Positions 1-13,512 of a DNA stretch of 64,000 nucleotides are shown here, one piece after another. Made by a program: the position numbers and the translations under genes. Under the pieces are notes generated by a model. That model worked only from the letters and a program-made list of their open reading frames with translations, did no database searches and was not told the DNA's origin. Source of the DNA: Paraescarpia echinospica (taxonomy: Eukaryota; Annelida; Polychaeta; Sabellida; Siboglinidae); the NCBI GenBank assembly GCA_020002185.1, contig CM034533.1:67864119-67928118 (forward strand), written 5' to 3'. Each line of letters begins with the position of its first letter. Positions within the stretch are counted from its first letter, which is position 1.

Positions 1-470
1 CCCAGCAAAAATAGTTAGTTTCGCACAAACATTGCTTATATTACTTCTGTGACATATGGCAATCTTTTTAGTACAAGGTGTTATAAATAAATTAATTGTA
101 ATAATTATGGCTGTTTACTTACAATTTTGTTTATAAAATAATAATAAATGGCTAAAAACGACTCTGTGGAAATACGAAACTTTCACCAAATATAGTTGCC
201 CACACTCAACTGGGATCTGTCACCATTGGTCACTGGGGATAGCGGATTCAGGGGCTTTAATCCCACGCGGATATATAAATGGCTGTAAACTCTTTGAGTG
301 TAATGTAGTCGAGGACGAACGAGGGAACAAACGGCAACTGGCAGGGCAGGGTAAAAACTTATTCTAATCGCATTCGAAGCCACTGAATATTTGTATTCGA
401 TTCGTATTCAAAATTTCTGAAGATATTCGATTCGATATTTGATTCGAGTGAAACTCCAAATTTGTCCTAA
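1..470. other. AT-rich flank, no gene seen
   Basis: No coding potential recognised. Around 365-450 there are repeated attcgattcg-type words, as in degraded transposon ends, but no paired terminus was found. Confidence 0.4.
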
Positions 471-3400
471 CCTTAACGGCTGTGTTTGGTTTGTTACTGC
501 AAGAATGGAGACCGACTTACACCCATACTTACTGTAATAAGATGAAAAGTATGTAATGGTGATAACGACTGTGTTTGGTTTGTTACTCCAAGAATGCAGA
601 CTGACTTACACCCATACTTACTGTAATAAGATGAAAAGTATGTAATGGTGATAACGACTGTGTTTGGTTTGTTACTCCAAGAATGCAGACTGACTTACAT
701 CCATACTTACTGTAGTAAGATGAAAAGTATGTAATGGTGATAACGGCTGTGTTTGGTTTGTTACTCCAAGAATGAAGACTGACTTACAAACTTACTGTAG
801 TAAGATGAAAAGTATGTAATGGTGATAACGGCTGTGTTTGGTTTGTTTCTCCAAGAATGCAGACTGACTTACACCCATACTTACTGTAGTAAGATTAAAA
901 GTATGTAATGGTGATAACGGCTGTGTTTGGTTTGTTTCTCCAAGAATGCAGACTGACTTACACCCATACTTACTGTAGTAAGATAAAAAGTATGTAATGG
1001 TGATAATGGCTGTGTTTGGTTTGTTACTCCAAGAATGGAGACTGACTTACACCCATACTTACTGTAGTAAGATTAAAAGTATGTAATGGTAATAACGGCT
1101 GTGTTTGGTTTGTTACTCCAAGAATGCAGACTGACTTACACCCATACTTACTGTAGTAAGATTAAAAGTATGTAATGGTGATAATGGCTGTGTTTGGTTT
1201 GTTACTCCAAGAATGGAGACTGACTTACACCCATACTTACTGTAGTAAGATTAAAAGTATGTAATGGTGATAACGGCTGTGTTTGGTTTGTTACTCCAAG
1301 AATGCAGACTGACTTACACCCATACTTACTGTAGTAAGATTAAAAGTATGTAATGGTGATAACGACTGTGTTTGGTTTGTTACTCCAAGAATGCAGACTG
1401 ACTTACACCCATACTTACTGTAGTAAGATTAAAAGTATGTAATGGTGATAACGACTGTGTTTGGTTTGTTACTCCAAGAATGCAGACTGACTTACACCCA
1501 TACTTACTGTAGTAAGATTAAAAGTATGTAATGGTGATAATGGCTGTGTTTGGTTTGTTACTCCAAGAATGCAGACTGACTTACAGCCATACTTACTGTA
1601 GTAAGATTAAAAGTATGTAATGGTGATAATGGCTGTGTTTGGTTTGTTACTCCAAGAATGCAGATTGACTTACACCCATACTTACTATAGTAAGATTAAA
1701 AGTATGTAATGGTGATAACGGCTGTGTTTGGTTTGTTTCTCCAAGAATGCAGACTGACTTACACCCATACTTACTGTAGTAAGATGAAAAGTATGTAATG
1801 GTGATAACGGCTGTGTTTGGTTTGTTACTCCAAGAATGCAGACTGACTTACACCCATACTTACTGTAGTAAGATAAAAAGTATGTAATGGTGATAACGGC
1901 TGTGTTTGGTTTGTTTCTCCAAGAATGCAGACTGACTTACACCCATACTTACTGTAGTAAGATGAAAAGTATGCAATGGTGATAACGGCTGTGTTTGGTT
2001 TGTTACTCCAAGAATGCAGACTGACTTACACCCATACTTACTGTAGTAAGATTAAAAGTATGTAATGGTGATAACGACTGTGTTTGGTTTGTTACTCCAA
2101 GAATGCAGACTGACTTACACCCATACTTACTGTAGTAAGATTAAAAGTATGTAATGGTGATAATGGCTGTGTTTGGTTTGTTACTCCAAGAATGCAGACT
2201 GACTTACACCCATACTTACTGTAGTAAGATAAAAAGTATGTAATGGTGATAACGGCTGTGTTTGGTTTGTTTCTCCAAGAATGCAGACTGACTTACACCC
2301 ATACTTACTGTAGTAAGATGAAAAGTAGTATGTAATGGTGACTAATGTGTGTTTGGTTTGTTACTCCAAGAATGCAGACTGACTTACACCCATACTTACT
2401 GTAGTAAGATTAAAAGTATGTAATGGTGATAATGGCTGTGTTTGGTTTGTTACTCCAAGAATGCAGACTGACTTACAGCCATACTTACTGTAGTAAGATT
2501 AAAAGTATGTAATGGTGATAATGGCTGTGTTTGGTTTGTTACTCCAAGAATGCAGATTGACTTACACCCATACTTACTATAGTAAGATTAAAAGTATGTA
2601 ATGGTGATAACAGCTGTGTTTGGTTTGTTTCTCCAAGAATGCAGACTGACTTACACCCATACTTACTGTAGTAAGATAAAAAGTATGTAATGGTGATAAT
2701 GGCTGTGTTTGGTTTGTTACTCCAAGAATGGAGACTGACTTACACCCATACTTACTATAGTAAGATTAAAAGTATGTAATGGTGATAACGGCTATGTTTG
2801 GTTTGTTACTCCAAGAATGCAGACTGACTTACACCCATACTTACTGTAGTAAGATAAAAAGTATGTAATGGTGATAACGGCTGTGTTTGGTTTGTTTCTC
2901 CAAGAATGCAGACTGACTTACAGCCATACTTACTGTAGTAAGATGAAAAGTATGCAATGGTGATAACGGCTGTGTTTGGTTTGTTTCTCCAAGAATGAAG
3001 ACTGACTTACACACATACTTACTGTAGTAAGATGAAAAGTATGCAATGGTGATAACGGCTGTGTTTGGTTTGTTTCTCCAAGAATGAAGACTGACTTACA
3101 CACATACTTACTGTAGTAAGATGAAAAGTATGCAATGGTGATAACGGCTGTGTTTGGTTTGTTTCTCCAAGAATGAAGACTGACTTACACACATACTTAC
3201 TGTAGTAAGATGAAAAGTATGCAATGGTGATAACGGCTGTGTTTGGTTTGTTTCTCCAAGAATGAAGACTGACTTACACACATACTTACTGTAGTAAGAT
3301 GAAAAGTATGCAATGGTGATAACGGCTGTGTTTGGTTTGTTTCTCCAAGAATGAAGACTGACTTACACACATACTTACTGTAGTAAGATGAAAAGTATGC

Positions 3401-4110
3401 AATGGTGATAACGGCTGTGTTTGGTTTGTTACTCCAAGAATGAAGACTGACTTACACCCATACTTACTGTAGTAAGATTAAAAGTATGTAATGGTGATAA
3501 CGGCTGTGTTTGGTTTGTTACTCCAAGAATGAAGACTGACTTACACCCATACTTACTGTAGTAAGATGAAAAGTATGCAGTGGTGATAACGGCTGTGTTT
3601 GGTTTGTTACTCCAAGAATGAAGACTGACTTACACCCATACTTACTGTAGTAAGATGAAAAGTATGTAATGGTGATAACGGCTGTGTTTGGTTTGTTACT
3701 CCAAGAATGAAGACTGACTTACACACATACTTACTGTAGTAAGATGAAAAGTATGTAATGGTGATAACGGCTGTGTTTGGTTTGTTTCTCCAAGAATGCA
3801 GACTGACTTACACCCATACTTACTGTAGTAAGATAAAAAGTATGTAATGGTGATAACGGCTGTGTTTGGTTTGTTACTCCAAGAATGCAGACTGACTTAC
3901 ACCCATACTTACTGTAGTAAGATAAAAAGTATGTAATGGTGATAACGGCTGTGTTTGGTTTGTTACTCCAAGAATGAAGACTGACTTACACACATACTTA
4001 CTGTAGTAAGATAAAAAGTATGTAATGGTGATAACGGCTGTGTTTGGTTTGTTACTCCAAGAATGCAGACTGACTTACACCCATACTTACTGTAGTAAGC
4101 AGTATGAGCC
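470..4110. repeat. 89-bp satellite array, about 41 copies
   Basis: Consecutive units repeat every 89 bases (for example 1271 to 1360), each with ctgtgtttggtttgtt, ctccaagaatg and acttactgtagtaag. Units vary by single substitutions shared among neighbours, as in a locally homogenised array. Each unit contains the short palindrome CTTACT-gt-AGTAAG inside the outer pair CATACTT/AAGTATG, so single strands could fold. No open frame crosses it. Confidence 0.95.
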
Positions 4111-4437
4111 CATGGGTATAAGTGAGTCTTGTTAAGCATTGTTAGATGTGCCTTGTAGACTGACTAGACCAGTGCAGACAGCCCCATGTGGGTTGGTAAA
4201 CAGCTGACGTACATAGTACAGATGTGGTAGAGCTCGGGCTCACTGGATTCTGAACGGGCGTCGGCCCAAACTGTTAAAAAACACAATTGATTTATGGAAA
4301 TAGCCGAGTCGTGGATCTGTTTGAGCACTACAGAGGCAAATGGAATATCTCAGTCGGTTGTGTTGTAGTTGATCTGTCAAATGTACTGATTGGGGCAATA
4401 TAGACTGGTAGTAGTAGTATGGGATTGTTGTTGACCC
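4111..4437. other. Unique sequence, nothing recognised
   Basis: Single-copy sequence between the 89-bp satellite and the purine tract; no exon, RNA gene or transposon end seen. Confidence 0.4.
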
Positions 4438-4870
4438 AGAATGTGGGAAGAAAAGAGGGTGAGAGGAAGGGAAAGTTTAGGGGGTATGTGGGATACTGAC
4501 CCAGAATGTGGAAGAGAGGGGGGAGGGAGTGAGGAGGAGGGAGGGAGGTAGAGAGGGAGGGAGTGAGGAAGAGGGAGGGAGGGAGTGAGGACGAGGGAGG
4601 TGAGGTAGAGAGGGAGGGAGGGAGGGAGGATGTGGGAGGGAGGTAGAGAGGGGGGAGTGAGGAGGAGGGAGGGAAGTAGAGAGGGAGTGAGGAGGAGGGA
4701 GGGAGGTAGAGAGGGAGGGAGGTGGTAGGGAGTGTAGGAGGGTGTGAGGGAGTATGGGAGGGTGTAAGGGAGTGTGGGAGGGTGTGAGGGAGTGTGGGAG
4801 GGAGTTTGGGAGAGTGTGAGGGAGGGTGTGTGGGGGTGTGAGGGAGTATGGGAGTGTGGGAGGGAGAAAC
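4438..4870. repeat. G-rich purine tract (gagggaggga type)
   Basis: About 430 bases of degenerate gaggga/gtgaggga repeats on the + strand, with many runs of three or more G. Such DNA can form G-quadruplexes or triplexes. The proline/serine-rich frame on the other strand is a composition artefact. Confidence 0.8.
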
Positions 4871-6840
4871 TGTAGGTGTGATATGGTTTGCTGACCCAGC
4901 TCGTGGGTGGTCTGTCATGCTCCCTCTCTTGTGGTCATGGCCCAGTGTCCTGTCAGTAGTCGTAAGTCTCTGTGTCTACTTCCTGGGAATGACATGACAC
5001 CTTCCAGGAACCTGTCTCTTGTCATCGGAAGAGTCGTGTCTTGCTGCCAGCCACTGTGCCATGGCTGCAGATGATCTTCTTTCCCCTCCTACAGACAGTC
5101 CACTGGTCAGTGCCCAGGATAAGTATTTATCCAGCACTGATTTCAGCAATTTTAGTTATTTTAAATCATTGTTAATTTTATTTTGTAATGAAGTATATGG
5201 TTATCAGCAAGGGTTATACATCGTTATTTTATGAGTGAGATACAGTGTTGTACAGTGTATGTATGTATTTATGTACAATGCCGTATGTGCAATATGTGAA
5301 TGTGTCTCACTGTGTGTGTTTGGGCATGCATGTGTGCGTGTGTGCTGATGATGTAATGTAAAAATAAGTTTATATATATTAGCCTGTTAACTTTGCGGTA
5401 TCGTAAATACATTTCCTTTGAAGTGCTGAGGTCCAACGTCGTTTTCTGTTCACTTCCGTCCATGAACTATTGGCCTCTGATCTAACTGTAGGTGATGCAT
5501 TGATGTAATAGTTGTTTAGAATGATTTACTTACATGTTTTTTTGATATGCTCTGCTTTTTTAGAAGACCTTTCTCCTATGTGTAAGAATTGTGTGGTGAT
5601 CTCCAGACGGTGCCACCTTAATAGTGATAATTGGTGCCCTTTGTTTGTTGGTCCATTGGTGGGTGTAAGCTAGTTTACATTAATTACTATTACTAAACAA
5701 TTCAATATTTTCCTTAATTATTACGATAAGTAAATCTCACTAGAAAGTACAAGACTGCTTTGCTGGCTTTGTAGAATGGTGGAACACAGTGATATATTCA
5801 AGAGGTGATCAAGTGCAACCTGTGTTGCAGATGGTAATCTAATGCTGAAAATTCGGCCAACATACAGTCAAGACATGCTTCCCCCTGCCCTTACTTCAAG
5901 CGTGTTAGTTGCAATGCTGCCTGACACGTAGATATCCTGCCTCCATCTGATACCTTTCAGGTTGCTTTGGTGACGTGCGTGATCGTGCGTGCATGTTCTC
6001 GTGTGTCCTGTGGCTAAGTAGAGTGCAGCTGAAAATGAAGGAGTTGTTTATATCGACAAACAGGATGACGTGTGGCAAAATTGCGCTAGTTGTGGTTCAT
6101 GGTGCTTTAAAGTTGTCTCCTAAATTCATTTAGCCGTCGCTAATCAGGTTTGTTCAGATAACGTATCTATTTTTGTATTTTAAATATGTTTTATTTGTAT
6201 TTTTATCTATCAGTTTTTTGTACAGTGCTGCAAACATTGATGGATTTGACACTATATAAAATAAATATTATTACTATTATGTTCAGATATGTAGTGTGTT
6301 TAAGCATTTCATAAAATAAAATGTTAAAGGTCGGTGGAACAATTATTCAAAAATGTTAAGACAACAAATTCACAATGAAACATAATAATGTTTTTGAGCT
6401 TGGTATACACTTCAAAGTCCCTCTTTAGGGTAAAACACCTCCACAGATTCTTAAAATAAATAAATATCTAAGTTAGTTTCACTGTCATAAGTTTGATCAA
6501 ACATTAAAAGACACGGTTCCATTCACTTTAAAAATCGTCAAAATAATTGAGGTTGTTCTTTAGATCTAGTAATTTGTAAACATCTGAAGGGCGAAATGTT
6601 ATTGTGTAGGTTTTGTCGTTTCTGCTGAATTTTGTTTGGGTGAACCAAAACCCATTCAAAATATTAACATGACAATAGTGTTTAAGAAAAAGGTAGCATC
6701 TTACTAGATAGGTTCTTCTTTGCTAAATGTAACAAGTAGTGAATTGCAGAGACTGCTTTAGTTAGGATGGCTAATCTATTGGGGATGTTTTACATTACAT
6801 AACTTTTGTTAATGCAAAAACCTTCAAATGTACGTCGCAA
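4871..6840. other. Non-coding stretch, no gene seen
   Basis: AT-rich sequence with a TG-rich patch near 5300-5350. Short open frames occur but show no motif, splice context or similarity I recognise. Confidence 0.35.
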
Positions 6841-6849
6841 TAAACATCA

Positions 6850-9398
6850 TTTAGGAACTGCGGGAAACTGCCTCTGTCTGTCTGTCTGTACATAGCACTG
6901 CGGGAAACTGCATTCTGCCTCTGTCTGTCTGTACATAGCACTACGGGAAACAACCTCTGTCTGTACATAGCACTGCGGGAAACAACCTCTGTCTGTACAT
7001 AGCACTGCGGGAAACAACCTCTGTCTGTACATAGCACTGCTGGAAACAACCTCTGTCTGTACATAGCACTACGGGAAACAACCTCTGTCTGTACATAGCA
7101 CTGCGGGAAACAACCTCTGTCTGTACATAGCACTGCTGGAAACAACCTCTGTCTGTACATAACACTACGGGAAACAACCTCTGCCTGTACATAGCACTGC
7201 TGGAAACTGCCTCTGTCTGTCTGTCTGTACATAGCACTGCGGGAAACTGCATTCTGCCTCTGTCTGTATGTACATAGCACTGCGGGAAACTGCATTCTGC
7301 CTGTCTGTATGTATGTAGCACTGCGGGAAACAGCATTCTGCCTCTGTCTGTCTGTACATAGCACTACGGGAAACTGCATTCTGCCTCTTTCTTTCTGTAC
7401 ATAGCACTACGGGAAACTGCATTCTGCCTCTGTCTGTCTGTACATAGCACTACGGGAAACTGCATTCTGCCTCTGTCTGTCTGTACATAGCACTACGGAA
7501 AACTGCATTCTGCTTCTGTCTGTATGTATGTAGCACCAACTGCATTCTGCCTGTCTGTATGTACGTAGCACCAACTGGATTCTGCCTCTGTCTGTATGTA
7601 GGTACCACCAACTGCATTCTGCCCCTGTCTGTATGTACGTAGCACCAACGGCATTCTGCCCCTGTGTATGTACGTAGCACCAACTGCATTCTGCCCCTGT
7701 CTGTATGTAGGTACCACCAACTGCATTCTGCCCCTGTCTGTATGTACGTAGCACCAACTGCATTCTGCCTCTGTTTGTCTGTACATAGCACTACGGAAAA
7801 CTGCATTTTGCCTCTGTCTGTCTGTACGTAGCACCAACTACATTCTGCCCCTGTCTGTATGTACGTAGCACCAACTGCATTCTGCCCCTGTCTGTATGTA
7901 CGTAGCACCAACTGCATTCTGCCTCTGTTTGTCTGTACATAGCACTACGGAAAACTGCATTCTGCCTCTGTCTGTCTGTACGTAGCACCAACTACATTCT
8001 GCCCCTGTCTGTATGTACGTAGCACCAACTGCATTCTGCCCCTGTCTGTATGTACGTAGCACCAACTACATTCTGCCTCTGTCTGTATGTACGTAGCACC
8101 AACTGCATTCTGCCCCTGTCTGTATGTACGTAGCACCAACTGCATTCTGCCTCTGTCTGTCTGTACGTAGCACCAACTGCATTCTGCCTCTGTCTGTATG
8201 TACGTAGCACCAACTGCATTCTGCCCCTGTCTGTATGTACGTAGCACCAACTGCATTCTGCCTCTGTCTGTCTGTACGTAGCACCAACTGCATTCTGCCT
8301 CTGTCTGTCTGTACGTAGCACCAAATACATTCTGCCTCTGTCTGTATGTACATAGCACCAACTGCATTCTGCCTCTGTCTGTCTGTACGTAGCACCAACT
8401 GCATTCTGCCCCTGTCTGTATGTACGTAGCACCAACTGCATTCTGCCCCTGTCTGTATGTACGTAGCACCACCTACATTCTGCTTCTGTCTGTATGTACG
8501 TAGCACCAACTGCATTCTGCCCCTGTCTGTATGTACGTAGCACCAACTGCATTCTGCCTCTGTCTGTCTGTACGTAGCACCAACTGCATTCTGCCCCTGT
8601 CTGTATGTACGTAGCACCAACTGCATTCTGCCCCTGTCTGTATGTACGTAGCACCACCTACATTCTGCCTCTGTCTGTATGTACGTAGCACCAACTGCAT
8701 TCTGCCCCTGTCTGTATGTACGTAGCACCAACTGCATTCTGCCTCTGTCTGTCTGTACGTAGCACCAACTGCATTCTGCCCCTGTCTGAACGTACGTAGC
8801 ACCAACTGCATTCTGCCCCTGTCTGTATGTACATAGCACCAACTGCATTCTGCCTCTGTCTGTCTGTACGTAGCACCAACTGCATTCTGCCTCTGTCTGT
8901 CTGTACGTAGCACCAACTGCATTCTGCCCCTGTCTGTACGTACGTAGCACCAACTGCATTCTGCCCCTGTCTGTATGTACATAGCACCAACTGCATTCTG
9001 CCTCTGTCTGTCTGTACGTAGCACCAACTGCATTCTGCCTCTGTCTGTATGTACGTAGCACCAACTGCATTCTGCCCCTGTCTGTATGTACGTAGCACCA
9101 ACTGCATTCTGCCCCTGTCTGTATGTACGTAGCACCAACTGCATTCTGCCTCTGTCTGTGTACGTAGCACCAACTGCATTCTGCCTCTGTCTGTATGTAC
9201 GTAGCACCAACTGCATTCTGCCCCTGTCTGTATGTACGTAGCACCAACTGCATTCTGCCTCTGTCTGTCTGTACGTAGCACCAACTGCATTCTGCCTCTG
9301 TCTGTCTGTACATAGCACCAACTGCATTCTGCCCCTGTCTGTATGTACGTAGCACCAACTGCATTCTGCCTCTGTCTGTATGTACATAGCACCAACTG
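6850..9398. repeat. Minisatellite, TCTG-rich units of about 37-45 bp
   Basis: Two subfamilies lie side by side. Units at about 6850-7500 contain gcactgcgggaaac plus ctctgtctgtctgtacata. Units from about 7500 to 9398 contain gtagcaccaactgcattctg plus cccctgtctgtatgtac (37 bp). Long open frames on the minus strand exist only because repeat units lack stops; they are not genes. Confidence 0.95.
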
Positions 9399-10735
9399 GA
9401 GTTTGGGCATTTTCTGCTAGTACTTTTAATGGTGAATTTGGTCAAACATTGTCGCGTGTACAGTTGACAATTTGTGAGCAAAGGTTACATTGACCTCATC
9501 TGCCATTTCAAAGAATTGCTTTCACAGAATGACACCTGTAATTGTTGTTCTTTTCGTTTGTTAAAAGATCTATAATTGTCCGAAATGCTTTTCCTGCTGT
9601 TTGGAGAGAAGAAGAGTGACTTTGATGAGTACTTTGAAGTGGGCTAAGGCCTAGACCAGAGTACAGTGGTTGATTGTGTGACAGTGAATAGAGACAAGTT
9701 AGAGTCACACTCGGATGTCAAAGGAATGAGGCTAACTAAGACTGACATAATATTGATTGTTACAGGATAAATGCACTGGGCCCAGGTGTCTTGTTGCCTA
9801 GTGTTGTCACTTCACGCACCAGTTTGCTCTAGTACACTTGTAGTCTAAACTGTAACAGGTCCAGGTGTGTTTATTGTTGATACCAGTACAGGGTAAACAT
9901 CAAATACAGGGTAAACATCAAATACAGGGTAAACATCAAATACAAGGTAAATTATGATTGTGATGCTGGTATAAAGTGTGTGCCGTTGGCAGATGGAGCC
10001 TTGGCTAGTCAGGTGGTGTGGATAGAGGGGATGGGGGCTTTTGTGGGGTCATACCCAAGGTTGATATCTAGGTCACACATATTTGATGATACATACCTAA
10101 TTATATCAATAAATATTTATAAATAACAGTTACATTTGTCATCAGGTTTCCGGTGATTCCAGCTTTTTTTAAACTTGATTTTAACTGAATTCTTGTAATT
10201 GTTCATTCGAGTGATTTATGACGGTTTATTTTTCTTGATGCATAGTTGAGTCCTGGTTGGACATTTATTTACTTTTACAGTTTGACTGTTCAATAGACCA
10301 TGTCTAAACATTGGCTCTGAATATTAGAGGAACAGGTTGGGATGTTCAATAGACCACGGCTGAACATTGGCCTAGAATATTAGAGGGGACAGTTCAGTAA
10401 GCAATTACTAAACATTGGCCAAATAAAGCAAGGAAATCACTTTAATCTCAGCACAACTGTTAGTTTGAAGCCAGTTCTTGAGCCAGTTACAGTCTGCTTT
10501 ATGTATCTGAGTATCTGCGTAGAAGAGTTAGTGTTGTAAAAGCCCGTACAGCTTGCTGTGAGAGTAATGACACATTCTTTGGCATGAGATTTTGATGTTC
10601 ATTAGTCTCTGCTTCATTTTTCATTTAAATGAAAAGGTTGATTAAAGGAAGCTTCTCTGTTTCATTACCTGTAATCAACCAGGGGTTAATAGCTTTTAAT
10701 AATTTGTAGGAATCTCACTGAATCAGTTGTACTTT
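9399..10735. other. Non-coding, with small local duplications
   Basis: At 9887-9953 an 18-base word (tacagggtaaacatcaaa) occurs three to four times. At about 10290-10420 a roughly 57-base segment with caatagacca...aacattggc...gaatattagagg is duplicated. No gene is recognised. Confidence 0.5.
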
Positions 10736-10739
10736 GCCC

Positions 10740-11770
10740 CACTTGTGGTTGGGTGAGTGGGAACCATGCAACTTCAAAGGTCTCTTCAAAGGTCTCTCCG
10801 CCTCTTCCGCGACCTTCCTCGTTTTTGCTGTCCTTTGAGTCTTCCTTGAAAGTTATTTTTATGAGGTTTTCGTTTGGCATATGGCAGACATGTCCAAACC
10901 ACCGGAGTCTTCTATGTCTGATGACATCTGAGATGGATTCAGGGATGACTGTCTCATCTCTGATCTGACTATTTCGTAATCTGTCTGCCCTAGTAACACC
11001 TGATTGCCCGCAGGCAACTCATCTTAAAAATGTCAAGAGACTGTGTCTCTGTGATCGTAGTGTCTAAGTGTCTACACCCTAGCTTCATATAGCCAGCCGC
11101 ATATACGCTGGCTTTCATTCTTTTTGAGATGCCTCTCTTTGAAAATATGTTATTTCTGAGACTACCAAAGGCTGCTGATGCTAAGGCTATTCGTCTGTCG
11201 ACGTCTCTCTCTGTAGAAGGTACAATGCTGCCTAGGAAGCAGAACTCTCTCACAGTCTCGAGTTCTTCATTTTCCAGGATAATATGCTTGTCTGATGAGG
11301 TGATTACTTTGCATTTGGAGAGGTTTATTTTCATAAATCATTTGGTGCTTGAAGCTCTTCAGTTGCAAGTTGTTGTTTCTCGAATATGGTAGATATTAGT
11401 TTTGTGTCGTCAGCATACCTGATGTCAAAACTGAGGTCTGTATCTAGTTTGAACTCCTTAGGTAGGCTCTTCAGGTCAGCCATGACAAACTCGAGGAACA
11501 AGTTGAACAGGATAGGTGCCTCATGCCTATTTCAACTTTGAACCAGTCTGTCAACTGACCATTGATGGTAACAGCACATTGGACATTCTCGTACATGGCC
11601 TCAATCAGTGATGTCATTTTGGAGTCCACCCAAATAGATCTCAGCATCTTCCTTAATGCATCACTCCAAATGGTATCAAATGTGGCCTTGATCAAATTTA
11701 TGTTCTTGACCAGTTTGTAGATGTTTCTAGAAGTAGATTTCCCAACGTTTTAAGACCTCAGTTGGAGCCG
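10740..11770 (-). pseudogene. Decayed LINE reverse transcriptase fragment
   Basis: Read on the minus strand from 11700 downward, conceptual pieces resemble the C-terminal part of a non-LTR retrotransposon polymerase: a block with MYENVQCAVTINGQLTDWF and FKVEIGMR near 11500-11600, then FCFLGSIV and RRIALASAAFGSLRNN near 11150-11270, and RRLRWFGHVCHMPNENL near 10870-10910. The pieces are in different frames with stops between them. The element is 5'-truncated and dead. The exact clade cannot be given from memory. Confidence 0.85.
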
Positions 11771-12678
11771 TTTTCAGGTTTCTGTCACTATCCTTTGCAG
11801 CCATTAGTTGTTTACGAGACTTGTCACTAAGTTCTCGCATCTGAACAGGCTATGTGCATTGTTTGTCTTGAAGTCCTGTTCCATATGTTCCATTTTTTCC
11901 CCAAGCTATGTAAAGAAGGAAGGTAGATTGAGTTGTATAAATACAATGTTTTACAACACAAGATTACATGTGTGGTTAGTGTTGGGAATTGGTTTGTTTT
12001 TTATAATCGATCATCGATCAGTCATACAGTAAATGATCGATTGTATAATCAGTTTGTGGGTAGCCATTGTAACAAACATTTGATCGCTACGTGGCAGTAC
12101 TTTTACGACGTATTGGTGGAGGTGGACATAGGTATACCACATATTTGATGAAAACATATGCTCTTGTTCATAATAATAATCACCACAGAAAACTTGTTGA
12201 GTGGCCCCGTGATGGTTCAATATATTTGAATGTTTCGTCTTCCCGTAACATGAGGGTTTCGAACATGCCGTAAGCATAGCAGTTTTGCAGTGGCATCTTT
12301 TTATGAAACCGAAACTGGTTTTGTTGGACATGACATTGGTGCTGTTGATGATTTTTTGCGATGACATTAAACGTTTTGTAGGAAAACACAGGCATATATG
12401 AGTGTTGTTGAAGATTTTATTTTCATTGTTCAAAAATTAAGAAATTTGATTATGCAATCATGCAAATTTTACTCAGAAGTGGTGCTCACCAAAACATCTT
12501 CAAAACCCATAAAACACAACCTCCCCAGTTTCAACGACAATGCATATATGTAGGAGTGTCTGTAATTGGAACACAGTAAAGTACTAATTGGATTTCAAGT
12601 GGCCAGTAGGATTGTTGGTAGTGACACCTAGCGGACAGTTTTAAACTAAATGTTCAGACTAGGTAACATACTAGAAAC
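11771..12678. other. Non-coding stretch with a short palindrome
   Basis: Near 12003-12045, tcgatca words form an inverted pair around cagtcatacagtaaa. Short open frames on both strands overlap and show no domain. No gene is recognised. Confidence 0.35.
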
Positions 12679-12707
12679 CAGGGCCCATATGCATGAAAAC
12701 TGGATAA
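12679..12707 (+). mobile_element. Possible terminal inverted repeat, left
   Basis: The 29 bases CAGGGCCCATATGCATGAAA... pair as an inverted repeat with 16662-16690 (25 of 29 match by my alignment). Both ends have nearby tatccgc words, as in subterminal repeats of DNA transposons. The two ends could bound one 4-kb element or belong to two fragments. No convincing target duplication was seen. Confidence 0.5.
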
Positions 12708-13404
12708 AGTTAAACGCGTATTGCCGCTATCCGCAGATAGCTATTCGCATTTAACTTCTGTACCAATTTTGTATGCACAAGTCATTAATACGGCCGTGGA
12801 TAGCTATCCGGTCATGTTTAGCCATATAAGGAAGTTTTGGCAATGTCAAGGACGTGAGTAATACGTACAAAAGCTTAGATACGTTAACAGTGCGATTGAT
12901 GTATTGTTGAAAAACAGGATATTTTATGCAAATATGGCCATATCTGACCAACGATGGATAATGTTTTTAAAACTAACATTAAAGCATGTTTTTCGAACAC
13001 AGTGTACGTTGCATCGAGCAAAGACAGTTGGAATGGCAGCTAAATATTAACTTATGATTTTATTTGATAACATTTTATGATCTGTACCGTGGACATACAG
13101 CGTCAGTGGCCATGTGTTGGTGATACCAAGGTTTGTTGGGTGTTCTTTTCATCTGGCAGAGCTCTTTTACCTGTTTGTCAACAACATCATAATTGTAAAC
13201 TGTTCCAGTGACTACACTGACACTTAGACCAGTCGACATTATATTCCTTCCTTTTGTCGTTGACAAATTCATGCTCATTCACTGATGAAGTTTGAAAGTT
13301 GTATTTAAATTTGTGTTCCATCAACATGTTGGACGCAGATGTGCACTCGACTGCAGATGTGCACTCGACTGCAGATGTGCACTCGACTGCAGATGCACTA
13401 GATT
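12708..13404. other. Non-coding, small 18-bp tandem repeat
   Basis: At 13338-13396 the word gcagatgtgcactcgact is repeated three times and started a fourth time. The rest is AT-rich with no gene seen. Confidence 0.5.
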
Positions 13405-13512
13405 ATAATAATAATAAGATAACTTCTATTGTGCCTAAATCCTTGGAAACCAAGCTCAGAAGCGCATCAAAACAAAAGGATTGGTCAATCTCAAAACCCA
13501 TAAGTAGTATTC

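Noticed and set aside
4328..4918. Pro/Ser-rich 196-codon minus-strand frame
   Set aside because: Complement of a purine tract; low complexity, no domain, no start or splice context.
8066..9481. 471-codon open frame on the minus strand
   Set aside because: It is the translation of the 37-bp TCTG array; the absence of stops follows from the repeat unit and three frames are open at once.
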